IMG/VR virus record: IMGVR_UViG_3300030382_003455
Span: 1 to 35,663 of that record
Length of the DNA stretch: 35,663 nucleotides
Direction: 5' to 3' (one strand)
From: a virus
Shown: positions 12,872 to 20,800 of the stretch, piece after piece
How positions within the stretch are numbered: the stretch's first letter is position 1
Layout of the letters: every line of letters starts with the position of its first letter
Made by a program: the position numbers and the translations under genes
Notes under the pieces: model-generated
Told to the model about the DNA's origin: nothing
Seen by the model: only the letters and a program-made list of their open reading frames with translations
The model's database searches: none

Positions 12872-14700
12872 AAATAGCTTCTGGTCATATTACAAATAGA
12901 GGTAGGGCGGATTTATTATCGAATCTGCCCAACCTTATTGGCAATACAGAAGAAAAACACGAGTTATACCATAGTTGGTATTCTTTCGATAAAGATATAA
13001 AAAGGCATTTAAACGATAAAAATGCAAGTATCAGTTCTTTTAAGGGTTCTTACTATCTCGATGAAATAATACTGGATTTGGATAGACCAAAGAGTATGGG
13101 AGAAAAAGGATTTTTAGATTTTCTCAGATACTTTGTTGGTACAAATCTCACAGAAGATTTGGGAATAAAGGATGGACACATAAAAATATGGTTTTCAGGA
13201 ACTGGATTTCATATAGTAATACCAAATCTTTTTGGCTTTACATCATCTGTTACGCTTCCTTTATCAGTAAAAAGTACACTTGAAGATGTATTTCCTGATT
13301 GTGATTCTATTTATGATGGTTCAAGACTAATCCGCGCTCCTTACAGCTACAATGCAAAAAGCGGTTTATTTAAAATACCATTAACTAGAGAAGATGTATT
13401 CTCTCTCACAATAGATGAAATCAAAGAAAAAGCAAGTATTTTACCTACTGATTTACCGGCTATAACAAATGATATGTTCTTTAATTCTTTTGATAAAGTT
13501 GATGATCTATATCTAAAGAAATATTTGAAACTATATTCAGAAATAACCTCTAGCTATGCATCAATCAAAAGATCGGCATTTGATATTGATCCCAGTTCTG
13601 TTACTACTTGTATGCAGACAGTTCTTTCAAAAGCTCCGATACCGGGTGAAAGAAATGATTCAATGATGAGACTGGCTTCATGGATGCGTAGGAACGGTAT
13701 GCCTAAACAGATTGTTTATAATACTTTATCTGAATGGTCTGGAAATGATTCCGAAGCGAAGACGACAACAGAAAGTGAATTTGAAAAAGGTTACAATTAT
13801 TGGTGCAATGACTATATCATGTCAAAACATTGCGATCCTAAATGTATCCATTTCAAACGCAAAGATTATTCTTTAGCACTTGAAACATCAGAAGATCTTA
13901 CAAGAAGATATGTGAAGTTTGTTAAAGAAGGAATATCTAAAAAAGCTTTCAACTTTAGAGATATCTATCGTATGAACCATGATTTTTGGGTAATGCCTGG
14001 AGAATTAGTTATCGTATTGGGTGATACCGGTATGGGTAAGTCAACTTTTGTTTCTAATCTTTGTATTTCACTTAGAACTAAGAAGATAATGTATCTTTCT
14101 TTAGAGAATAATTGGCATTTAACTAATAAACGTCTTATTCAAATGGGACATGGTTACACACAGGCTGAAGCAAATGATTATTGTAATGAAGTTGATGAAA
14201 ATGATCCTAATGATCCGATTTTAAAGAGTCTTTACACTCCTTATGATCATATTGTATTTGGACATGTCCCACCAGACATAAACAAATTACAAGAAGAAGC
14301 AGCATATCAAAACCCTGATATTATTTTAGTAGACCCTACTGATGAACTTCATGTTAATAATGTTTATAACGAATTTGAACGCATGAACCAAATCATTGTT
14401 AAACTAAAAGAAATAGCAACAAATCAGAGTTGTATTGTTATAGCTGTACATCATATCAATAAAGAATCTGCTAAAAACGGTATTATAGATATACATTCAG
14501 CAAAAGGCACAAGTACTGTTGTCCAAAAAGCTGATAAAGTACTGACAATAAACGGTGATGAGAATCATCCTCAAAGAATGCTTTATTCAGAAAAGAATAG
14601 AGATGGAGGCAAACTAAAACTGATGTTTGAATTTAACAAAAAACTAATGTTATTTGATCAAACTGATTCGCTGGCTTCTGTAGCTATACCAGAAGTTTGA
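12844..14700 (+). CDS. AEP primase-DnaB-type helicase fusion (618 aa)
   Basis: The N-terminal half is an archaeo-eukaryotic-type primase: motif I EIILDLD (residues 74-80), motif II WFSGTGFHIVIP (116-127) and motif III DGSRLIRAPYSYNAKSG (158-173). A helical segment (IPGERNDSMMRLASWMRRNG) resembles PriCT, and CDPKCIHF is a possible metal site. The C-terminal half is a RecA-fold helicase: Walker A LGDTGMGKST (392-401), Walker B IILVDPTDE with Asp near 497, then VIAVHHINKES and SAKGTSTVVQKADKVLTI as in DnaB/gp4-type helicases. The enzyme would unwind and prime at the phage fork. GTG at 12844 is chosen; the first internal ATG lies after the catalytic motif. Confidence 0.88.
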   Translation: MAGKLHNYVEIASGHITNRGRADLLSNLPNLIGNTEEKHELYHSWYSFDKDIKRHLNDKNASISSFKGSYYLDEIILDLDRPKSMGEKGFLDFLRYFVGTNLTEDLGIKDGHIKIWFSGTGFHIVIPNLFGFTSSVTLPLSVKSTLEDVFPDCDSIYDGSRLIRAPYSYNAKSGLFKIPLTREDVFSLTIDEIKEKASILPTDLPAITNDMFFNSFDKVDDLYLKKYLKLYSEITSSYASIKRSAFDIDPSSVTTCMQTVLSKAPIPGERNDSMMRLASWMRRNGMPKQIVYNTLSEWSGNDSEAKTTTESEFEKGYNYWCNDYIMSKHCDPKCIHFKRKDYSLALETSEDLTRRYVKFVKEGISKKAFNFRDIYRMNHDFWVMPGELVIVLGDTGMGKSTFVSNLCISLRTKKIMYLSLENNWHLTNKRLIQMGHGYTQAEANDYCNEVDENDPNDPILKSLYTPYDHIVFGHVPPDINKLQEEAAYQNPDIILVDPTDELHVNNVYNEFERMNQIIVKLKEIATNQSCIVIAVHHINKESAKNGIIDIHSAKGTSTVVQKADKVLTINGDENHPQRMLYSEKNRDGGKLKLMFEFNKKLMLFDQTDSLASVAIPEV

Positions 14701-14891
14701 TGAAATATTTATTCAGAATGCAGTATCAAGATTCAGAAGAGGGCTTAGGTCTTAGAATTATACTGTTTACGATTATAAATATGTTTGTCGGATATCATTC
14801 AGTAAAAGGTGAACATCTAAACCTTGGTTTAGGACTGGGACCAATGGAAATAAGTTTAACACTTCACAGGTGGACAAACTGGCTGCCATGA
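14700..14891 (+). CDS. Small hypothetical membrane-associated protein (63 aa)
   Basis: The ATG overlaps the helicase stop (TGATG) and its stop overlaps the next ATG (ATGA). The product begins MKYLFRMQYQ and has one hydrophobic stretch, GLRIILFTIINMFVGYH, long enough for a membrane span, followed by a Gly/Leu-rich part (LNLGLGLGPMEISLTL). It may be a single-span membrane protein. No family is recognised. Confidence 0.55.
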   Translation: MKYLFRMQYQDSEEGLGLRIILFTIINMFVGYHSVKGEHLNLGLGLGPMEISLTLHRWTNWLP

Positions 14892-15190
14892 GTCATCCAA
14901 GTAAACAAAAAGGTAATCGTTTCGAAAATGAACTGGTAGCTCTCGCTAAAGCATGGGGGCTATCAGCTCAAAGAGCATGGGGATCTAATGGTAAAGCTAT
15001 GGGTTGTCATGAAGAAGTTGATTGCAAAATTGAAGAATACACTATTCAGGCAAAGCGTAGAAAATCTATTGCCAAGTTTTTAAAGTGTGAACATACAGAT
15101 ATAGTGGCATTTAGAGAAGATCGCGGGGAAACCTACGCTTTAATGCCATTCGATACATTTTTAACATTAATAAAGAAATTGAAAGGATGA
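14888..15190 (+). CDS. Holliday-junction resolvase-like nuclease (Hjc type)
   Basis: This 100-aa protein has the PD-(D/E)XK arrangement of archaeal Hjc-like resolvases. GNRFENELVALAKAWGL supplies the first Glu, RAWGSNGKAMGCHEEVDCKI supplies the catalytic Asp, and EYTIQAKRRKS supplies the Q-x-K (E/Q-x-K) pair. These enzymes cut four-way junctions formed by recombination or replication. The ATG at 14888 overlaps the previous stop as ATGA; a GTG at 14870 would add six residues. Position next to the primase-helicase and annealing protein suits a recombination-dependent replication module. Confidence 0.78.
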   Translation: MSHPSKQKGNRFENELVALAKAWGLSAQRAWGSNGKAMGCHEEVDCKIEEYTIQAKRRKSIAKFLKCEHTDIVAFREDRGETYALMPFDTFLTLIKKLKG

Positions 15191-15192
15191 TA

Positions 15193-15453
15193 ATGCAGGT
15201 TATAGAAAAGGAAATTACACAAAAGATTTATCTTATTGGTACTGGTTTTCAAATAAGAGAACTAGAAATAATAGCTGAATCTTTATATACGACTGATCGA
15301 GATAGCCAATTGTTAAAAGATGTTAATCATCTTATTAAAGAAGGTGTTGCAGAAATAGCGAAACTACAGTTTCCACCTAAAAATAATAAACCAACTGAAG
15401 AACAAATGCTGAATGCCAATAACGGTAATTGTTTAACAGGAGACTGTGATTAA
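15193..15453 (+). CDS. Small hypothetical protein (86 aa)
   Basis: GAAAGG lies 6 nt before the ATG at 15193; an ATG at 15187 overlaps the previous stop but sits directly on the SD. The product begins MQVIEKEITQKIYLIGTGFQ, is helical and charged (LYTTDRDSQLLKDVNHLIKE) and ends in a Pro/Asn-rich tail with two Cys (GNCLTGDCD). No family is recognised. Confidence 0.65.
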   Translation: MQVIEKEITQKIYLIGTGFQIRELEIIAESLYTTDRDSQLLKDVNHLIKEGVAEIAKLQFPPKNNKPTEEQMLNANNGNCLTGDCD

Positions 15454-15459
15454 TTAATA

Positions 15460-15548
15460 TTGAGGCTCTGATTTTGAAATTAAATAACATGGCTATGTTG
15501 AGGCATAGTATAGTTTCAAATGAAAGGTTGGCACTATGAGAGTCTCAA
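15460..15548 (+). ncRNA. Long nested hairpin element
   Basis: TTGAGGCTCT (15460-15469) pairs with AGAGTCTCAA (15539-15548; 10 pairs, one G-U). TTTGAAATTA (15473-15482) pairs with TAGTTTCAAA (15511-15520; 10 pairs, one G-U), and CTATG (15493-15497) pairs with CATAG (15504-15508). Both G-U pairs favour folding as RNA rather than as a DNA cruciform. It begins just after a gene end, in a 213-nt gap that holds no gene. Confidence 0.6.
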
Positions 15549-15563
15549 GTTTTCAGTGATGGA

Positions 15564-15654
15564 ACTCTGGGGAGAGTCTCACACTAAAGAAACCTGCGGG
15601 GGCAGACAATAGGCAACAGATCCTAGGTGAGCCGACCTTTGCCCCTTACGGTTT
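15564..15654 (+). ncRNA. Second structured element in the same gap
   Basis: A hairpin ACTCT-GGGG-AGAGT (15564-15577) is followed by a larger stem: AAACC (15590-15594) with GGTTT (15650-15654), a 4x4 internal loop, then GGGGCA (15599-15604) with TGCCCC (15640-15645). The final pairs lie against the GAAAGG ribosome-binding site of the next gene, so the element is that gene's leader. Confidence 0.55.
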
Positions 15655-15666
15655 GAAAGGAAAAAT

Positions 15667-15756
15667 ATGGGAATTTTATCTACAATGTGTTTGCTTGTAC
15701 TATTAGCGATTTTAGCTATAGTTACTATGGCATTAAGAAATATGAAAGGAGACTAA
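15667..15756 (+). CDS. Tiny single-span membrane protein (29 aa)
   Basis: The frame reads MGILSTMCLLVLLAILAIVT then MALRNMKGD, a hydrophobic segment covering residues 3-22 and a basic tail. GAAAGG precedes the ATG at good spacing, and its last codons contain the GGAG that serves the next gene. One membrane span is likely. The function is unknown. Confidence 0.55.
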   Translation: MGILSTMCLLVLLAILAIVTMALRNMKGD

Positions 15757-15759
15757 AAA

Positions 15760-15984
15760 ATGTTAGTATCAACTTGCTGTAGTGCGCCATTTTATGAACC
15801 AGGTTGGCCCGATAATGATATATGTTCAGAATGTAAGGAACATGCAGGTGCATTAGATGATGATGATGATTCAGAACCTGTTGAAAAATATTATCCAGAA
15901 AATCATGTCAACTGGGGTTCATTAGGAACTGGCTTTGCTCAAAAAGATATAAAAAAGGGCATCCAAAAAGACCCTGAATGTTAA
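15760..15984 (+). CDS. Small zinc-ribbon-like phage protein (74 aa)
   Basis: GGAGACTAAAAA precedes the ATG. The product begins MLVSTCCSAPFYEPG, then DNDICSECKEHAGALDDDDD. The paired Cys-Cys followed by C-x2-C-K-E-H is a recurring small phage zinc-ribbon arrangement ('TCCGA...CsxCKEHa'); its function is unknown. The middle is strongly acidic and the C-terminus Lys-rich. Confidence 0.7.
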   Translation: MLVSTCCSAPFYEPGWPDNDICSECKEHAGALDDDDDSEPVEKYYPENHVNWGSLGTGFAQKDIKKGIQKDPEC

Positions 15985-16179
15985 ATGAAAGTCGCAACTA
16001 GAAAACCAAGACAGAGATTTAGAGGAAGATTAAAATTTTGTTCTGAATGTTCTTATGTATGGGAAACATCTTCAGAAGGAGTTTGTGTTAGATATGGCAA
16101 CATGCCTACATACGGACTTCCAAGAATCACTTGTAAAAACTGTAATAAAAACTTAACTAAAAGGAAACAACATGACTGA
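15985..16179 (+). CDS. Small basic zinc-binding protein (64 aa)
   Basis: The product begins MKVATRKPRQRFRGRLKFCS and carries two C-x2-C knuckles: FCSECSYVW and ITCKNCNKNLT, the pattern of a zinc ribbon. The very basic N-terminus suits nucleic-acid binding. The ATG abuts the previous stop without a good SD, so coupling is likely. No named family is assigned. Confidence 0.62.
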   Translation: MKVATRKPRQRFRGRLKFCSECSYVWETSSEGVCVRYGNMPTYGLPRITCKNCNKNLTKRKQHD

Positions 16180-16393
16180 AACAGTACAATGGTACGCATG
16201 GGAAATACTAACAGGATCAGAAACCAATGCATGGTTTTTAATGATGTCAGTATTTACTTTCACCTGCTTAACTTTTATTGCTACAAATATAGGCATTAGA
16301 AGCGGTATACATAGAATACAAAAACATTTAGGTATAAAAGTACCTAAAGAAGACACTTCTTTTTTAAGCAAGGTACGTAACTGGTTTAATTAA
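16172..16393 (+). CDS. Small membrane protein (73 aa)
   Basis: AAAAGGAAAC precedes the ATG, which overlaps the previous gene by 8 nt. The product begins MTETVQWYAWEILTGSETNA, has a clear membrane segment WFLMMSVFTFTCLTFIATNIG (about residues 21-41) and a basic C-terminal part (GIHRIQKHLGIKVPKEDTSF). One span with a cytoplasmic tail is likely. No family is recognised. Confidence 0.65.
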   Translation: MTETVQWYAWEILTGSETNAWFLMMSVFTFTCLTFIATNIGIRSGIHRIQKHLGIKVPKEDTSFLSKVRNWFN

Positions 16394-16674
16394 TGGGTAA
16401 TGTTTTTGAATCAATAATTCCACCTGAAGAATATCAAAATCAGATAGAAAAACAATCCTTTGATATAATGGCTAATGAGTTGATTATTGAACAATTAAAA
16501 ATGGCATTGATAAACATAAAGAAAGATATACGATCTATACAGTTTTATGAACCCGATGATTACAACCTTGATACAATATGCGAGAATATAGACCAAGCAC
16601 TTCAAGGTAAATATCCAGAAAAGTTCAAACTGCCTGCAAATATTAATAATGAAAAGATAAATGTTCATACTTGA
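16393..16674 (+). CDS. Hypothetical protein (93 aa)
   Basis: The start overlaps the previous stop (TAATG). The product begins MGNVFESIIPPEEYQNQIEK and is helical and acidic (QSFDIMANELIIEQLKMALI), ending in a disordered Lys/Asn tail. It may form a coiled coil. No family is recognised. Confidence 0.62.
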   Translation: MGNVFESIIPPEEYQNQIEKQSFDIMANELIIEQLKMALINIKKDIRSIQFYEPDDYNLDTICENIDQALQGKYPEKFKLPANINNEKINVHT

Positions 16675-16801
16675 TATTGCAGAATGGATAGCAAATCTGT
16701 TTATACTTGGGATAGCTGCCTGTATATGGGTTGTAGCTATTTTCGGATGTATGCTGATAGTCGTCACAATTATAGACGGATATAAAAAAGCAAAGATATA
16801 A
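16661..16801 (+). CDS. Tiny membrane protein (46 aa)
   Basis: The frame begins MFILDIAEWIANLFILGIAA and continues CIWVVAIFGCMLIVVTIIDG YKKAKI: about 35 nearly continuous hydrophobic residues and a basic end, enough for one long or two short membrane spans. The SD is weak (GAAAAG). It overlaps the end of the upstream gene by 14 nt, as its neighbours do. Confidence 0.55.
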   Translation: MFILDIAEWIANLFILGIAACIWVVAIFGCMLIVVTIIDGYKKAKI

Positions 16802-16819
16802 TTTAGCGAAAGATGGTAA

Positions 16820-16851
16820 GGGAGCCTATATGGAGGTAACATATGGCTCCC
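16820..16851 (+). promoter_or_regulatory. Start-codon hairpin: SD in loop, ATG in stem
   Basis: GGGAGCC (16820-16826) pairs with GGCTCCC (16845-16851), then after a bulged T ATATG (16828-16832) pairs with CATAT (16840-16844). The 7-nt loop GAGGTAA (16833-16839) carries most of the GGAGG ribosome-binding site, while the ATG (16843-16845) lies in the 3' arm. Twelve base pairs around a translation start would control initiation of the following gene. Confidence 0.72.
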
Positions 16852-17157
16852 AAAGAGGAACTACAGGAATACAGGGATAAAAGACGGGCAAAAATATTAG
16901 ACCTTATTTATTATTTCGGAGAAGATGCTGATGATTGGATAGACCTAAAAAGAATAGCTATTGATAAAGTAATAGATAGCTGGCGGGGAAAAGTTTCAAC
17001 TAAATATCCGCCCTATCTTTGTTTAAAGTGTAAAAGATACTGGTCTTATATGCTAAACATACGGAAACAGAAAACTATTACATATTTATCAAGAGATATC
17101 TTTGGTGGAATAAGGTGCAATAAAAAAAACTGTAAGGATTGTAAAGATGAATCCTAA
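16843..17157 (+). CDS. Hypothetical zinc-binding protein (104 aa)
   Basis: The product begins MAPKEELQEYRDKRRAKILD. It has a helical, acidic first half (LIYYFGEDADDWIDLKRIAI) and a basic second half with CLKCKRYWSY and CNKKNCKDC, a likely four-Cys metal site. Its first codons form the 3' arm of the hairpin that presents its SD. No family is recognised. It overlaps the next gene by 11 nt. Confidence 0.68.
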   Translation: MAPKEELQEYRDKRRAKILDLIYYFGEDADDWIDLKRIAIDKVIDSWRGKVSTKYPPYLCLKCKRYWSYMLNIRKQKTITYLSRDIFGGIRCNKKNCKDCKDES

Positions 17158-17542
17158 AAAACTGGCAAAACAAGAATGTGCAAATTTTTGGGATGGTAAC
17201 TGCTTATCCATAACCATTACTTCAAAATTAGAACAGTATGTTGATAATGATCTACCAAAGGGCAGATGTATTGTTGATACAAAAAACTGTAAATATTTTG
17301 AAGACATTATTATTAGGCAAATAAGAAACAATAAAAACTCTACACCGCAAGAAGAAAAAGCTATTATAAAATATGAAGAGATGCTAATGGCATCCAGTGC
17401 ATTGAGAAAGTGCAATGAATGTCATAGAAAATATCCTTCATCCTTTCATAATGAGAAGTATTGCAGTGACTGTAAAAAGAAAAGAAAGCTAAAGTCTAAC
17501 CGAGAGTACAAGAATAGACTTAAAAGTAGGAAAAGTACCTAG
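17147..17542 (+). CDS. Cysteine-rich zinc-binding protein (131 aa), last rightward gene
   Basis: The N-terminal part, ECANFWDGNCLSI ... GRCIVDTKNCKYFED, is a C-x7-C...C-x6-C-x-x-F arrangement often seen in small phage proteins of unknown function. The C-terminal part is a second ribbon, RKCNECHRKYPSSFHNEKYC SDCKKKRK, close to the 'C-x-x-C...k-Y-C-s-x-C' ribbon used in phage DNA-binding proteins, and ends in a Lys/Arg-rich tail (KSNREYKNRLKSRKST) that would bind nucleic acid. AAGGA lies before the ATG. The gene ends the rightward block. Confidence 0.72.
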   Translation: MNPKKLAKQECANFWDGNCLSITITSKLEQYVDNDLPKGRCIVDTKNCKYFEDIIIRQIRNNKNSTPQEEKAIIKYEEMLMASSALRKCNECHRKYPSSFHNEKYCSDCKKKRKLKSNREYKNRLKSRKST

Positions 17543-17642
17543 TCTATCTTCAACAATATAAGGCTTTAAAAAACAGAAATTGCACTTAACGATAGTAAGT
17601 ATCAATATTGCAAAAAACGGGGTTACTTTGTGGACATTTAAA

Positions 17643-17711
17643 GAGAGTCAACGGGCGATTAGAAAGGAAAGGTGTACATGCAATTCATCGCCAGATGATC
17701 GCCCAACTCTC
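17643..17711 (+). ncRNA. Structured element in convergent region
   Basis: GAGAGT (17643-17648) pairs with ACTCTC (17706-17711) and GGGCGAT (17653-17659) with ATCGCCC (17698-17704), separated by a 4x1 internal loop: 13 pairs. TCATC-GCCA-GATGA (17685-17698) is an inner hairpin sharing one base with the outer stem. It lies 100 nt beyond the last rightward gene, inside the 258-nt convergent gap, which holds no gene. Confidence 0.58.
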
Positions 17712-17741
17712 ATTTGATGTTCTAAAGACGGAGGCACAACT

Positions 17742-17767
17742 TGTCTGATGTGTCTGACCATCAGACA
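17742..17767. terminator. Candidate convergent terminator hairpin
   Basis: TGTCTGATG (17742-17750) pairs perfectly with CATCAGACA (17759-17767) around an 8-nt loop that repeats the stem sequence (TGTCTGAC). It lies between the ends of two convergent transcription units, but no T run follows in either direction, so the terminator call is positional. Confidence 0.45.
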
Positions 17768-17800
17768 CAAATGTAAGGATGTAAGGAAAAAAGTATATTA

Positions 17801-20800
17801 TTAAGCGGCATTCTTCAACTCTTCTTGTTCTTTTTCAGCCTTTTTCTTTTTCTGTGCAACTCTATGAATAGGAATCCCTGTCATTTGTTCAACCCACATT
17901 TCAGGAACTTCATAAGTTTTTACAACACTTCTGGCTAAACGCCCAAATGGAGCCCATGTCCATAGATGATAATCTAAAAACGGTTCCCAATCATTATTTA
18001 TCAATGCTTTAGTAGGTCCGAGTATTAACCGCATTGATGGACCAGTTATTGTAGATAAAGGAGCAAGAGCTGGATGAGGCCATTGATTAAAAAACGCACG
18101 CTCTCTATGCTTTTCATCTCCAAATACCCAATCAGCAGTATCCTGCATATAAGACATAGGCGGAGGTAAAGCTGAATCAAATATAGATGATACGAATATC
18201 TGAGCTAAAGCAAAAGTTAATAAATCTGCCGTAAGTTGTCTTTGCAGTCTTTGACCCGGCAAAGTATTAATATCAAAACCATGCACTTTAGCTCTTTGCC
18301 ATGCAAGTCTTCTAAATTTTATAGAGTTCCATGCAAAAGGCATAAAACGAGTAAATATCTTTCCTGTAGATGTTCTTGAAAAAGCTGGTCTTGCACTACC
18401 ATGATATAAAAATTGCGTAGCCTCTACTCCCTTTACAGCCATTTTTATAAGGTATGGATTATTATATTCCATTGTGGGCAGTATCTGTGAAAGAGTTTCA
18501 CGGGAACTAAGATAATGGGTAAGAAATGAATCCCTACGCAACATTCTTTCCGACTTACGCATGAACCAAGCACCCGCATCAACTACTGCTTTATTTACAC
18601 CATGTTTTTTAGCTATATCATATAACGACTGATCAGGCATATTATAATCTTTTTTGAGTTCATCAGTAAACTCTGCAAGAAAGCCTTTCATTTTCTTACC
18701 CCTGAATCCTCGCTCTAAAGATGCTTCAGAAACAATAAAAGATTCTAATGCTCCAGATTCTTCAGCAAATCTGTTTACCCAGGTCATTATATTTTCAGGA
18801 GTAGCCTCAGTACCGTCTTTTAGTTTTCCTCCTTTAAATATACTATATAAATGTGATGGGCTTTTTGCCTTAGTAAAATGCCTTAAACCACTTGATGAAA
18901 TAGTATTTATATTACCACCCATCAAGTTGCCAATAGCAGTTTTTGGATGAGACAGTAATGATATAAGAGACCATTTAGCTTCAAACGCACCAAAACTTTG
19001 AACCGTTTTTCTTAAAACATACTTTCTTGCCTGTTCAGTTTTTGGCAATTCCTTTAATTTTGGAATAAGACTATCCTCAAATGATGGCAATTTAGGTGTG
19101 TCTTTTCCACCTAACTTAAAAGCAACTTTTTCTAACATATTTGACCATACTTCATCTGAAAGCCAATAATAAGCAGTTTTCCTTACTTTCTTACGCTGTT
19201 CATTTTTACGTACTAATTCTTTCTTTCTGTTATATTCATCAATTTGACCTGCGGATATCTCAGGATCTGGAATAGCTTCTAATGTTTTAATGTCTTTTTT
19301 AACTCTCTTCAATTCTTCATCATTCATACCAATCATCTGTTCATTAAAGACACTTGGATATCCCATAACGTCCCGAGCGTACATCTTCATAAAATTTTCC
19401 CACTCTTGTAAATGATCTTTATTATGAAGAGGATTATTTTTAGTAAAGTCACTTATTCTATCGTTAGCAACAATAGCAGTAAGATTTTTATAAAAAGATG
19501 ATACCCATTGGTTAGAATAGGCTTCTATCACATCAAAATCTAAAGAAAACCCAGGCATGGGAGTATCACCACGAGCTTTACCAGATCCCGGTTTGCTATT
19601 AAACCCCATAGTATCTCTTAAAAAGCCTCTATCTGTATGGTTTGCAAGCAGCCATGCCATTGCATGTTCACTTGCTCCACCATCTTCACTAGCCCTATTT
19701 CCTAAAAAGCTTTCATATGCCTGTTCCTGTAATCCAACTATACGATCTACAAGCGTTTCTCTTGTAATCTCACCTTTTCTTAATAAAGTCATATCACCAT
19801 CTACGGTTCTAAGAAATAACGGTTTTATAGAATAGTTTTCATCGGAAATAACAGAATTTTCTGCAACATCATCTGCAAGCCTTTGAGCTTCAACTTTTAC
19901 TTTACCAAGTTGTTCACTTATAAATTCACGTACTTGCCTTCGGCTTTTTCTAGTTGCATTATGCATCATTTGAGGCCAGTATTCAAATGCATTACTTCTA
20001 CTCGCTCTATTTGAACCAACATACCCTATGGGTTGAAAAGCTGTATTTCTCCATACTCTATTACCCTGATCGTCCATATCAAATCGTTTACGTGTCCGTT
20101 CACGTATCTTAGTTGCTTCAGGACTATCTGGCTTAATTTTTAACTCAGCTATACGAGCCTCAAGCATAGTCTCATATTGTATTCTATATAGAGTCTCTGC
20201 TGATAAAGATGTTTGTTCTATCAGATTGGTTATATAATCCTTACTGCCAAATGCTGCAGGCTCTAATAAAAACTTCTGTACTCTTTTAAAGTTCAGTCTA
20301 CCGCTTGGAAGAAATTCAATTATGTCATCATATTTTTTATATATATGCTCATCATCTATCTGAGACCAAAAGGTCTTCCCGGTTTTATCTGTAGCTATAA
20401 TCCATTTATTATATGTTTCTTCTAAAAATTTACCATGACTTTCACCTATCCAATCAACAATTTCTTCAGCAGTTTTCTCAATAGATTTGCCTTCTTCAGT
20501 TACACGATATTTCTCACCTTTGAGAGACTCAAACTCCGCAGACTGTTCTGCCCAAATTCTATCATAGAACTCCTGACGTAAAGCCTGAGATTCTTCACTA
20601 CCTTGTGTACCGGCACCACTATCCCTTAACATTTTTGCAACTGCTATTCTATGAAGTTTAGCAAATTTAGTTGTACCGTCTTCAAGACCTAGAATTTGAT
20701 CCCTTAAATTATAAAACCTTTGAATATCTTCTTGATTCCTCTCCAGCTCAATATTTTCCATTGTGTATACTTGACCAAAAGATTCACTCAAATATTTAAA

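Noticed and set aside
17580-17613. Stem TTGCA/TGCAA (17580-17584/17609-17613) as a further structured element
   Set aside because: The pairing is short and AT-rich and could easily be chance, so it is not listed as a feature.
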